A DNA stretch of 64,000 nt, taken from contig NZ_CP099966.1 in assembly GCF_025403485.1 (NCBI RefSeq), positions 3,001,001 to 3,065,000 on the forward strand. Direction: 5' to 3'. The position numbers were made by a program, and so were the translations under genes. Numbering within the stretch: position 1 is the stretch's first letter; every line of letters begins with the position of its first letter. This DNA comes from Chryseobacterium paludis. GTDB lineage: Bacteria > Bacteroidota > Bacteroidia > Flavobacteriales > Weeksellaceae. The notes beneath the pieces are model-generated. The model did not search any database. It was not told the origin of the DNA and was given only the letters and a program-made list of their open reading frames with translations. Shown here one piece after another: positions 42,883 through 51,526 of the stretch.

Positions 42883-42971
42883 AGATTTCAGATACTAGAT
42901 CCCAGATATCAGACTCTTGAAAGTTTGAAGTACCTGTCTGGCCTCTGATGTCTGAAATCTGAAATCTTAAG
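42883..42971. repeat. Heptad-periodic inverted element H2 (mazG-aroA spacer)
   Basis: Left arm 42883-42917: AGATTTC, AGATACT, AGATCCC, AGATATC, AGACTCT. Right arm 42937-42971: TCTGGCC, TCTGATG, TCTGAAA, TCTGAAA, TCTTAAG. The reverse complement of the right arm starts with the same 12 bases as the left arm (AAGATTTCAGAT), and AGA/TCT triplets stay in phase along the whole stem, so the region can fold into a long imperfect hairpin just upstream of aroA. Confidence 0.75.
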
Positions 42972-42976
42972 AAACA

Positions 42977-44197
42977 ATGAAGTTAGAAAAATTCAACCTA
43001 ATAGGAAACCAAACAATACAGATCAGCGGTTCGAAAAGTATTTCGAATCGTTTGTTGATTTTGGAAAGTTTGTTTAATAATATAAAAATCGGAAATCTCT
43101 CAAATTCTCAGGATACGGATATGCTTAGTAAGGCACTATCCGGGAATTCTGAATTAGTAGATATTCACCATGCAGGAACTGCAATGCGTTTCCTTACTTC
43201 TTACTTTTCAATTTTTGAAGGTAAGAACACCATTCTTACCGGTTCCGGAAGAATGAAGGAAAGACCGATCAAAAATTTAGTAAGCGCCTTAAAAGACCTG
43301 GGAGCTGAGATTGAATATATGGAAAATGAGGGCTTTCCACCTTTAAAAATCACTGGAAAGAAAATTACTCAGTCCAAAGTCAATGTTCCTGCTAATATTT
43401 CAAGCCAGTTCATTACTTCCTTATTGCTTATTGCAGGAAAATTGGAGAATGGATTAGAGATCAACCTTGTCGGTGAAATTACTTCAAGGTCTTATATTGA
43501 AATGACTCTGGATATTCTGACAAAATTCGGAATTAAAGCAAGCTTTACCGGAAATATCATAAAAGTAGAACCTTTCACCAATCCATCTTCTGTGATCTGT
43601 TATGAAGTGGAAAGTGACTGGAGTTCAGCGTCATACTTTTACTCCATTTGTGCACTGGGAAGAGAAACAATACATCTGAAGAGTTTCTACAAACAATCTA
43701 CTCAAGGAGATTCAGCCATTGCAAAAATTTATGAAGAGTTTTTTGGTATTAAAACGATCTTCTCAGAAGATGACCATAAGATCACCTTACAGCCTGATCC
43801 TAATTTTATATTTCCAGAAAAAATTGAATTGGATATGAACAACTGCCCCGATATTGCACAGACTCTTTGTGTAACAGCAGCGGCACTAAAAATTCCTTTT
43901 GATATTTCAGGACTTGGAACGTTAAGAGTAAAAGAAACGGATAGACTTCAGGCTTTATATAATGAACTTAAAAAATTAGGAACTGACACAGAGATCACCG
44001 ATTTAACGATTAAGTCTATCAGTTTTGGAGAACCGGAAGAAAATATTTCCATTAAAACCTATCAGGATCATAGAATGGCGATGAGTTTTGCTCCATTCTG
44101 CCTGATTAAAGAATTGAATATCGAAGAGGAAGATGTTGTCGAAAAATCATATCCTAAGTTTTGGGAAGATCTAAATACTATTTTAATTAAAAACTAA
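42977..44197 (+). CDS. aroA: 3-phosphoshikimate 1-carboxyvinyltransferase
   Basis: A 406-residue EPSP synthase, slightly shorter than the usual 420-430. KSISNRLLI near the N terminus, AGTAMRFLTSYFS, GSGRMKERPI, SSQFITSLLLIAG and LRVKETDRLQAL are the family motifs. It catalyses the sixth step of the shikimate pathway. It is followed after 2 bases by the SDR gene, so both are in one operon. Confidence 0.96.
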   Translation: MKLEKFNLIGNQTIQISGSKSISNRLLILESLFNNIKIGNLSNSQDTDMLSKALSGNSELVDIHHAGTAMRFLTSYFSIFEGKNTILTGSGRMKERPIKNLVSALKDLGAEIEYMENEGFPPLKITGKKITQSKVNVPANISSQFITSLLLIAGKLENGLEINLVGEITSRSYIEMTLDILTKFGIKASFTGNIIKVEPFTNPSSVICYEVESDWSSASYFYSICALGRETIHLKSFYKQSTQGDSAIAKIYEEFFGIKTIFSEDDHKITLQPDPNFIFPEKIELDMNNCPDIAQTLCVTAAALKIPFDISGLGTLRVKETDRLQALYNELKKLGTDTEITDLTIKSISFGEPEENISIKTYQDHRMAMSFAPFCLIKELNIEEEDVVEKSYPKFWEDLNTILIKN

Positions 44198-44199
44198 TA

Positions 44200-45000
44200 A
44201 TGTCACAACATAAAACTATAATCATCACAGGAACCTCATCGGGAATAGGTTTCGTTCTTGCTGAATATTTCGGAAAGAAAGGTCACAAGGTATATGGTTT
44301 AAGCAGAAAACATACGGAAAGTCAACATTTCAAATCTATTCCTACAGATATCACTGATAATGATGCCGTTCAAAATGCTATTGGAGAAGTTTTAAAAACA
44401 GAAACAAAAATTGATATCCTGATCAATAATGCAGGAATGGGAATGGTAGGTTCTGTTGAAGATTCATCCAAGGAAGATATTTTGAAATTATTCAATCTGA
44501 ATCTGGTAGGCTCTGTTCAGATGATGAGCGCTGTCATGCCTAACATGCGTGAACATAGATTCGGAAAGATCATCAACATTTCCAGTATCGGAAGTGAAAT
44601 GGGCTTACCATTCCGTGGATTTTATTCGGCTTCAAAATCAGCATTGGACAAAGTAACTGAAGCAATGCGTTACGAAGTATACCCATGGAATATTGATGTT
44701 TGTTCACTTCATTTAGGAGATATTAAAACAAGTATTGCAGAAAATAGAGTGAGAACCAAAGTTTCTGAACCCTATAAAAATGTCTTTGACAAAGTATATG
44801 CTTTAATGAATTCTCATGTGGGTGATGGAACCGAGCCTCTGGAAGTTGCAGAATATATTGAAAATCTTTTAAGTAAAAATAAATGGAAAGCTCATTATTA
44901 TTTTGGTAAATTCGGACAAAAGATAGGAGTTCCTTTGAAATGGATACTTCCACAGGGAACTTATGAAAATCTAATGAAAAAATACAATAAACTGGATTAG
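44200..45000 (+). CDS. SDR-family oxidoreductase
   Basis: A 266-residue classical short-chain dehydrogenase. The nucleotide-binding TGTSSGIG is at residues 10-17, NNAGMG is at about 76-81, the catalytic Ser is in SSIGSEMG, and Tyr142 and Lys146 (YSASK) complete the set. Substrate unknown. Lies between aroA and the Omp85-like gene in the same operon. Confidence 0.92.
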   Translation: MSQHKTIIITGTSSGIGFVLAEYFGKKGHKVYGLSRKHTESQHFKSIPTDITDNDAVQNAIGEVLKTETKIDILINNAGMGMVGSVEDSSKEDILKLFNLNLVGSVQMMSAVMPNMREHRFGKIINISSIGSEMGLPFRGFYSASKSALDKVTEAMRYEVYPWNIDVCSLHLGDIKTSIAENRVRTKVSEPYKNVFDKVYALMNSHVGDGTEPLEVAEYIENLLSKNKWKAHYYFGKFGQKIGVPLKWILPQGTYENLMKKYNKLD

Positions 45001-45019
45001 TTTCAGTTTTTAAAAGAGT

Positions 45020-46624
45020 TTGAAGCTTTTACTTAAAATATTTTTCGTGCTGTTTTGCGTTCTTGTTCAGGCGCAAAAGAAGATGTATTGGCTTACTGAT
45101 GTACAAACTAAACAAACGAAAAAAGTAAAAGATTCTGCTTCTGCAGCAAAGTTTCTTGATTCGCTGGCACAAAGCAATTATTTCTTCACCCAATTAAAAG
45201 ATGTCAAAATAAAAGGCGACAGCACAGAGATCTTTTATGATAAAGGCAAAAATTTTAATGAGACCTACGTTAATCTCTCTGATTCTATTGTTGGAAAATT
45301 GAAAATTAAAAAAGAATTCTTCACTAAGAATTTAGATTCAACAAAGAAAAACATTAACAAAAGATATATTGATGATGGCTATTCATTTAGTAGGATCAAG
45401 TCCAAATACAAAGGCCAGAAGGATGGCTACCCTATTGTAGAGCTGGAGATCAATAAAAATGATAAAAGAACCATAAATGGTTTTGTGGTAAAAGGCTATG
45501 AAAGGGTTCCAAAAAGATTTATAAAAAATCTTGAAAAGGACTTCAAAGGAAAAACTTATGACGACAAGAATCTGATCGCCATCAACAAAAACTTTCAAAG
45601 CCACCCTTTTGTCACGTTAGAACGACCTCCTCAGACCCTTTTTACAAAAGATTCCACACAGATTTATCTTTTTATGGAAAAGAAAAAAACCAATACTTTT
45701 GATGGAGTTATTGGTTTTGGAAATGATAAGACAGACAAATTTACTTTAAACGGAACATTGAATGTAAGTTTCAGGAATATGTTCAATGGTTTTGAGGCGA
45801 TCAATTTATATTGGCAGCGAAATCCTGATAAAGGACAAACCTTTGATCTACAGACCGACGTCCCTTATCTTTTTAAATCAAATGTGGGTTTAAACATGAA
45901 AGTGAATATCTTCAGACAAGATTCTACATTCGCTAATGTAAAACTACTTCCTGCACTTTATTACCATATTAATAACCGATATAAAGTAGGTCTGAGAGGA
46001 ACTTTTGAAACGTCAAGTATTATCGATACTTTATATGTTCAGGGTAAAGATTACAACAAAAAAGGGATTGGAGTCTGGCTTGATATGACAGAACCTACTG
46101 ATATTGACCTTTTTCTTTATAAAACAAAAATAAATGCCGGGTATGACTTTCTTACCACTACATATACGAAAGATAACATCAAGGCCAATCAAAACCAGTT
46201 CTATTTCTTTGGAGAGCATAATTACCATATTTCAGGCAACCACTTCCTCAATATAAAGGCAGAAGGAGCCATGATGGATTCGAAGATTGAATTTTCTGCC
46301 AATGAATTATATCGTTTTGGAGGCTGGAACTCAATGCGGGGATTTAATGAAAAATCCCTCGCCGCCGACTTTTATTATTACGCTGGTTTAGAATACCGAT
46401 ATCTGATAGGAAATCAGGCATTTTTTGATTTCTTTGGACAATATGGGCAGCTCAACAATAAATCTCTAAGTGTAAAACCCAAGCTCTACAGTGTCGGGCT
46501 CGGATTTAACTTCTTTATTCCAATTGGCTTAATGAGCTTCCAGATTTCGAACGGTAATGAATTTGGAAATCCATTCAAGTTTAATGACATTAAAATTCAC
46601 TGGGGGATCTTAAGTAGATTTTAG
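45020..46624 (+). CDS. Omp85-like outer-membrane protein with POTRA domains
   Basis: A 534-residue protein. The start is TTG at 45020, which gives a good signal peptide (LLLKIFFVLFCVLVQAQ); the first ATG in frame lies inside the mature protein. Residues about 80-200 look like POTRA-type domains (TINGFVVKGYERVPKRFIKNLEKDFKGKTYDD). The rest is a beta-barrel of alternating strands with the C-terminal GLMSFQISNGNEFGNPFKFNDIKIHWGI. It is related to BamA/TamA-type translocation or assembly proteins, but has only one or two POTRA domains. Third gene of the aroA operon. Confidence 0.75.
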   Translation: MKLLLKIFFVLFCVLVQAQKKMYWLTDVQTKQTKKVKDSASAAKFLDSLAQSNYFFTQLKDVKIKGDSTEIFYDKGKNFNETYVNLSDSIVGKLKIKKEFFTKNLDSTKKNINKRYIDDGYSFSRIKSKYKGQKDGYPIVELEINKNDKRTINGFVVKGYERVPKRFIKNLEKDFKGKTYDDKNLIAINKNFQSHPFVTLERPPQTLFTKDSTQIYLFMEKKKTNTFDGVIGFGNDKTDKFTLNGTLNVSFRNMFNGFEAINLYWQRNPDKGQTFDLQTDVPYLFKSNVGLNMKVNIFRQDSTFANVKLLPALYYHINNRYKVGLRGTFETSSIIDTLYVQGKDYNKKGIGVWLDMTEPTDIDLFLYKTKINAGYDFLTTTYTKDNIKANQNQFYFFGEHNYHISGNHFLNIKAEGAMMDSKIEFSANELYRFGGWNSMRGFNEKSLAADFYYYAGLEYRYLIGNQAFFDFFGQYGQLNNKSLSVKPKLYSVGLGFNFFIPIGLMSFQISNGNEFGNPFKFNDIKIHWGILSRF

Positions 46625-46792
46625 AGAGAAACTCCTTTTATTCCTACCCATATCTGTCTTTTAAAATAAAGTAAAAAAAGTGATATAAACAGCTTTTTAA
46701 GCTTTATAATTATATTAATTTATTTTATCCGAAAAGGTGAAATCGTATTTTTATCTTAATATATCATTAAAACCCTGGTAACACTACACGGC

Positions 46793-46800
46793 TAAATTTG
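46793..46800 (+). promoter_or_regulatory. TAnnTTTG -7 box for the SusCD-PLC locus
   Basis: TAAATTTG is an exact match 11 bases upstream of the susC-like ATG, implying a leader of only a few bases. Confidence 0.65.
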
Positions 46801-46811
46801 TCCTCAAAAAA

Positions 46812-49800
46812 ATGAAGAAGACTTTAGCTACTTTTGCGATTTTTTTACTCCCCCTTTATTTAACTGCCCAGGAAATTAATATTTCCGGAAATGTAAAATC
46901 CGAAAACGGCACTAGTGTTTCAGGTGTAAATATTACTGACAAAAACACTGGAAAATCAGCTATAACTGATGAAAATGGTAATTTTACAATTACTGCAAAT
47001 CCTAAAGATATCCTTGAGTTCTTCTCTCCGGAATACTCTTCTTATAGTATAGAGGTATCTTCCAGAAGACAATATTCGATTGTTCTAAAAAAAGTAAATG
47101 AAAAACAGATTGAAGGTGTTGTTATTACAGCTTTAGGTATTGCGAAAAAGAAAGAAAAAATCGGGTATTCTACTCAGGAAATAGGAACAAAACAATTTGA
47201 ATCTATTACAACACCAAGTATAGGAAACTTATTTTCCGGACAGGTTGCCGGATTAAATGTTTCAAACCCTACCGGAATGCAGCAGGCTCCTGAATTCACT
47301 TTGAGAGGTAATTCTAATTTGGTATTTGTCATCGATGGTGTTATCGTAGAAAAAGAAGTTTTCCAAAATCTTGATCCAAACAATATCGATAACATCAACG
47401 TATTGAAAGGTGCAACAGCTGCCGCATTATATGGATCACGAGGAAGATATGGTGCTGTTTTGATCACGACAAAGAGTGCGAAAAAGAAAGGTTTTACAGT
47501 AGAGTTTTCACAAAACACTATGATTACAGCTGGTTTCACCAACCTTCCAAAGACTCAGACTCAATACGGAAACGGTTCTCATGGAAAATATGAATTCTGG
47601 GATGGTGCAGATGGAGGTGTAAATGATGGTGATATGATCTGGGGACCTAAATTTGTTCCAGGATTACAAATAGCACAATGGAATAGTCCAATTAGAGATA
47701 AAACAACAGGGCAGGTTATTCCATGGTATGGCACTGTAGCAGGAAGCCAGTACAATGACAAATCAAGATATGAAAGAGTTCCTATCGATTGGGAATATCA
47801 TGATAACTTAAATACTTTTTTAAAACCAGCAGTTATCAATAACAATAGCTTTTCTATTAGTTATAAAAATAATAAAGACACCTACAGACTTTCCGGTAAT
47901 TTCATGAATTATGATGACAGAATTCCGGAAGCTTATTTACAACGTTATGGAATAAATTTCTCTTCTGAAAATCATATAACTGACAAGCTAATCTTTGATA
48001 CGAAGTTTAATTTTAATCAAACTTTTACCCCAAACATTCCTAATTACGATTACAATCCAAGTGGGCATATGTATACCATTCTTATCTGGATGGGAGGTGA
48101 TGTAAACGGAAAAGATTTAAAAAACCACATGTGGGTTCCTGGTCAGGAGGGACGAACACAGGCTAACTGGAACTACGCATGGTACAATAACCCATGGTTT
48201 GGAGCAAATTATTACAAAAATAAGAATAGAACCGATGTGATCAACGCACAAACAGGTTTAGAATATAAAGCAACTCAGGATTTCTCTATTAAAGGTAAAA
48301 TATCTATTGTTGAAAATCACAATACGCAAGAGATCTTAAGTCCTTATTCATATTTCAATTACAGTGCACCAAGAAGTGGAGGATATCTTTTGAATGACAC
48401 AAAGACATGGAATCTAAATTCTGATTTTTTAGCCACTTATAAGAAAAAGATCTCTGAGAACTTTGACTTTACAATTAATGCCGGAGCTTCAACATTTTAC
48501 TATAAGAACGATGTAGATAATGCTTCAACAGATGGATTAAAAATTCCTGAACAATACACACTAGACAATTCTGTGGGAGCGGTAAAATACTATGACTATC
48601 TTAAGGAAAAGCTAATTTACAGTGCGTACAGTACCATAGATATTGGCTTATACAATGCATTCTTCATTAATGTGTCCGGACGTAACGACTGGTCTTCTAC
48701 ATTGCCAAAAGCTAACAGGTCTTATTTCTATCCTTCTGCTTCATTAAGTGCAGTGATATCGAATCTCGTTAAAATGCCTGAAGCTATTAACCTGTTGAAG
48801 CTATCTGCTTCATGGGCGAAAGTGGCTTATGACTTTCAGCCTTACTCGATCAGAAATTATTATTTAAATAATGATGGTATTACTTTCAATGGAAATCCTA
48901 CCAATTATTATCCAACAACCTTAAATTATGAAAACTCTCTGAAACCGGAGCAAACCAAATCTTATGAACTAGGTTTAAGTGCAGGTTTGTTTAAGAACAG
49001 AGTAACATTAGATGCTACTTATTTCAGAACATTAGATTATAATAATATCCTTCAGTTTCCAAGTGCAGAATCTTCAGGCTTTAAGTCTCAATATGTAAAT
49101 GGTAACGAATATACCACAAAGGGAGTCGAGATTTCCTTAGGGCTGGTTCCAGTAAAGACGAAAGATTTTATGTGGAAATCACTGATCAACTGGAGTAAGT
49201 ACGAACAGAAACTAACATCTATCTATGAAAACATGCCTAATTACAACAACATTAAGCTAGGCGAAAGAATGGATAGTTATTATGATTATACGTGGCAAAA
49301 ATCGCCGGATGGAAAAGTAATTCTGAATGCAGAAACCGGAATGCCAACAAAAGCGAACACTCCTACTAATCTTGGACATTTCAACCCAGACTGGACTTTT
49401 GGATTTAATAATACATTCAAATACAAAAAGTTGAGTTTAAACATTGGCATCGATGGAAGTATTGGGGGAGTAATGAGATCTCAGGTTGTGGAAAAAATGT
49501 GGTGGGGAGGAAAACATCCTAATTCTGTGGCATACAGAGATGAGGAATATGCTAATCCGGGTACTTATTATTTTGTACCGGATGGCGTAAATTATAATGC
49601 TGCTACCGGTACTTACACTCCGCATATAAAACCTATCAGTTTCCAGGACTGGGCACAAAATTACCCTTATCAGGCAAGGGTAACAGAAGATGAAAGTGAA
49701 GAATTTGCCAATGTTTTTGACAGGACTTTTATAAAATTAAGATCAGTAGTTCTGGAATATGATTTCTCTTCTTTGTTAAATCCAAAAGGATTTGTAAGGA

Positions 49801-49952
49801 ATTTTACTGTAAATGTATCAGCCTATAATCTTGCCATGTGGAAAAAATCAAAAAACCTCTACTCTGATCCGGACTTCCAGGTAAAAACAGGAAATGACAT
49901 TCAGGATCCTTCAAGCAGATGGTTTGGAATTGGATTCAATCTTAAATTTTAA
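46812..49952 (+). CDS. SusC/RagA-family TonB-linked outer-membrane transporter
   Basis: A 1046-residue SusC-like protein. Signal peptide to about 19, then a carboxypeptidase-like regulatory domain (SGNVKSENGTSVSGVNITDKNTGKS, about 22-100), the TonB plug with LRGNSNLVFVIDGVIVE and DNINVLKGATAAALYGSRGRYGAVLITTK, and the large barrel to the C-terminal strand WFGIGFNLKF. It imports a substrate captured by the SusD-like partner encoded 21 bases downstream. Substrate not predictable; the co-located phospholipase C suggests a phosphorylated or lipid-derived compound. Confidence 0.93.
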   Translation: MKKTLATFAIFLLPLYLTAQEINISGNVKSENGTSVSGVNITDKNTGKSAITDENGNFTITANPKDILEFFSPEYSSYSIEVSSRRQYSIVLKKVNEKQIEGVVITALGIAKKKEKIGYSTQEIGTKQFESITTPSIGNLFSGQVAGLNVSNPTGMQQAPEFTLRGNSNLVFVIDGVIVEKEVFQNLDPNNIDNINVLKGATAAALYGSRGRYGAVLITTKSAKKKGFTVEFSQNTMITAGFTNLPKTQTQYGNGSHGKYEFWDGADGGVNDGDMIWGPKFVPGLQIAQWNSPIRDKTTGQVIPWYGTVAGSQYNDKSRYERVPIDWEYHDNLNTFLKPAVINNNSFSISYKNNKDTYRLSGNFMNYDDRIPEAYLQRYGINFSSENHITDKLIFDTKFNFNQTFTPNIPNYDYNPSGHMYTILIWMGGDVNGKDLKNHMWVPGQEGRTQANWNYAWYNNPWFGANYYKNKNRTDVINAQTGLEYKATQDFSIKGKISIVENHNTQEILSPYSYFNYSAPRSGGYLLNDTKTWNLNSDFLATYKKKISENFDFTINAGASTFYYKNDVDNASTDGLKIPEQYTLDNSVGAVKYYDYLKEKLIYSAYSTIDIGLYNAFFINVSGRNDWSSTLPKANRSYFYPSASLSAVISNLVKMPEAINLLKLSASWAKVAYDFQPYSIRNYYLNNDGITFNGNPTNYYPTTLNYENSLKPEQTKSYELGLSAGLFKNRVTLDATYFRTLDYNNILQFPSAESSGFKSQYVNGNEYTTKGVEISLGLVPVKTKDFMWKSLINWSKYEQKLTSIYENMPNYNNIKLGERMDSYYDYTWQKSPDGKVILNAETGMPTKANTPTNLGHFNPDWTFGFNNTFKYKKLSLNIGIDGSIGGVMRSQVVEKMWWGGKHPNSVAYRDEEYANPGTYYFVPDGVNYNAATGTYTPHIKPISFQDWAQNYPYQARVTEDESEEFANVFDRTFIKLRSVVLEYDFSSLLNPKGFVRNFTVNVSAYNLAMWKKSKNLYSDPDFQVKTGNDIQDPSSRWFGIGFNLKF

Positions 49953-49973
49953 TTAAATAACATTTCAGTCAAA

Positions 49974-51449
49974 ATGAAAAATATTATAAAATCATTAGTT
50001 GTTATAGGAGCTTTTGCACTTACTTCGTGTGAATCAAATCTTGATAAGATCAACGAAAACCCAAACGATCAGGCTACTATTGATCCTAAATCTCTTTTAA
50101 CCTATGTTTCAAAATCGGCTTTTCAGGTAAACGGAGATAATATGTATGCATCAAGAATGTTGATCGGAATCGATGGTGAAAATTCATATCAATATATGAA
50201 ATGGAATGATTCTTCTTTCGAAGCCTATACGGGTGGTCTTCTGAATACCGTAAAAATGATGCAGGAAGCGGAAAGGATCAATAATAAAAATTATATCGCT
50301 ATAGGTAAGTTTTTAAGAGCCTATTATTTTTTTAATCTAAGCTTAAAATCCGGAAGTATTCCTTATTCAGAAGCAGTAAAAGGAGAATCAGGAATTACCC
50401 AGCCTAAATATGACAATCAGGAATCTGTAATGTCAGGGATTTTAACAGAGTTGAAAGAAGCGAATGATCTTATTAATACCACTGATAAGATAGAAGGTGA
50501 TATTATTTATAACGGTGATGCAATGAAATGGAAGAAATTAATCAATTCTTTCCGATTGAAAATTTTAATTACACTTTCAAAAAAGACAAGCGTTGGAAAC
50601 TATACGATTGCAACAGAATTCGCCTCGATTGCAGGAAGCCAGCCATTAATGTCTTCCATTGCTGATAATGGGGAGTTAAAGTTTGCAGACGTTGCTGACA
50701 GCAGATATACCATGTTCAATAACAGTGGTTATGGTTCAAGTTTGTATATGGCAGATTATTTTATTAATCTTTTTAAAACCAGACAAGATCCCCGTTTGTT
50801 CACTTTCGCAGCTCAAACTACGTCAGCTAAGGAAGCAGGAAAACCGGTTACCGATTTTACAGGATACAATGGTGGAAATCCTACCTCACCTTATTCTGAT
50901 AATGCCGCATTGGTTGCTGCGAAAAATATTTCTAAGATCAATGACCGTTTCTATAAAGATCCAACAAACGAACCTTCTTCGGTATTAAGCTATCCTGAAT
51001 TAGAATTCATTTTAGCAGAAGCTACAGCAAGAGGATGGATTTCAGGATCTGCAAAAACTCACTATGAAAATGCTATCAAAGGTAGTTTTAGTTTCTACCA
51101 AACCTATGTAAAGAATCCGAATCTTTATTTTGCAGGTTTTAATGTAAATAATTATTTAACGACTTCTTTAGTTTCTTATGATAATTCAGCTTCGTTAGCC
51201 AGTCAACTGGAAAAAATTATGACTCAGAAATACATGACGATGTTTCATCAGTCACAATGGACATCTTATTATGATTATCTGAGAACTGGTTTTCCTAATT
51301 ATCCTTTACAAACCGGAGTTTCTGCGCCTTTACGATTCAGATACCCACAGACAGAGTACAATTACAACAGTGTAAATCTGAAAGCTGCACTGGCCGCACA
51401 ATATGGAGGAACTGATAATATCAATTCTAAACCTTGGTGGTTACAATAA
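49974..51449 (+). CDS. SusD/RagB-family nutrient-binding lipoprotein
   Basis: A 491-residue SusD-like protein. Lipobox LTSC with Cys19 and NEN-PNDQAT downstream. The TPR-like helices and the large C-terminal lobe fit the SusD-like_2 family rather than the classical starch SusD. It pairs with the SusC-like gene immediately upstream and forms the surface lid. A hairpin that could attenuate transcription separates it from the phospholipase C gene. Confidence 0.9.
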   Translation: MKNIIKSLVVIGAFALTSCESNLDKINENPNDQATIDPKSLLTYVSKSAFQVNGDNMYASRMLIGIDGENSYQYMKWNDSSFEAYTGGLLNTVKMMQEAERINNKNYIAIGKFLRAYYFFNLSLKSGSIPYSEAVKGESGITQPKYDNQESVMSGILTELKEANDLINTTDKIEGDIIYNGDAMKWKKLINSFRLKILITLSKKTSVGNYTIATEFASIAGSQPLMSSIADNGELKFADVADSRYTMFNNSGYGSSLYMADYFINLFKTRQDPRLFTFAAQTTSAKEAGKPVTDFTGYNGGNPTSPYSDNAALVAAKNISKINDRFYKDPTNEPSSVLSYPELEFILAEATARGWISGSAKTHYENAIKGSFSFYQTYVKNPNLYFAGFNVNNYLTTSLVSYDNSASLASQLEKIMTQKYMTMFHQSQWTSYYDYLRTGFPNYPLQTGVSAPLRFRYPQTEYNYNSVNLKAALAAQYGGTDNINSKPWWLQ

Positions 51450-51473
51450 CAATTTAACATTTTAATCTACATA

Positions 51474-51510
51474 AAAGAAATCGCAGGAAATATTATCTTG
51501 CGGTTTCTTT
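51474..51510 (+). terminator. Hairpin between susD-like and the phospholipase C gene
   Basis: AAAGAAATCGCA pairs with TGCGGTTTCTTT with one mismatch over a 13-base loop, followed by a T-rich tail. No promoter box follows before 51527, so it may act as an attenuator that lowers phospholipase expression relative to SusCD. Confidence 0.65.
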
Positions 51511-51526
51511 CTTATTATAATTCAAC

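Noticed and set aside
42883..42971. Possible CRISPR-like repeat array
   Set aside because: The units are 7 bases long with no spacers and opposed arms; no cas gene is near.
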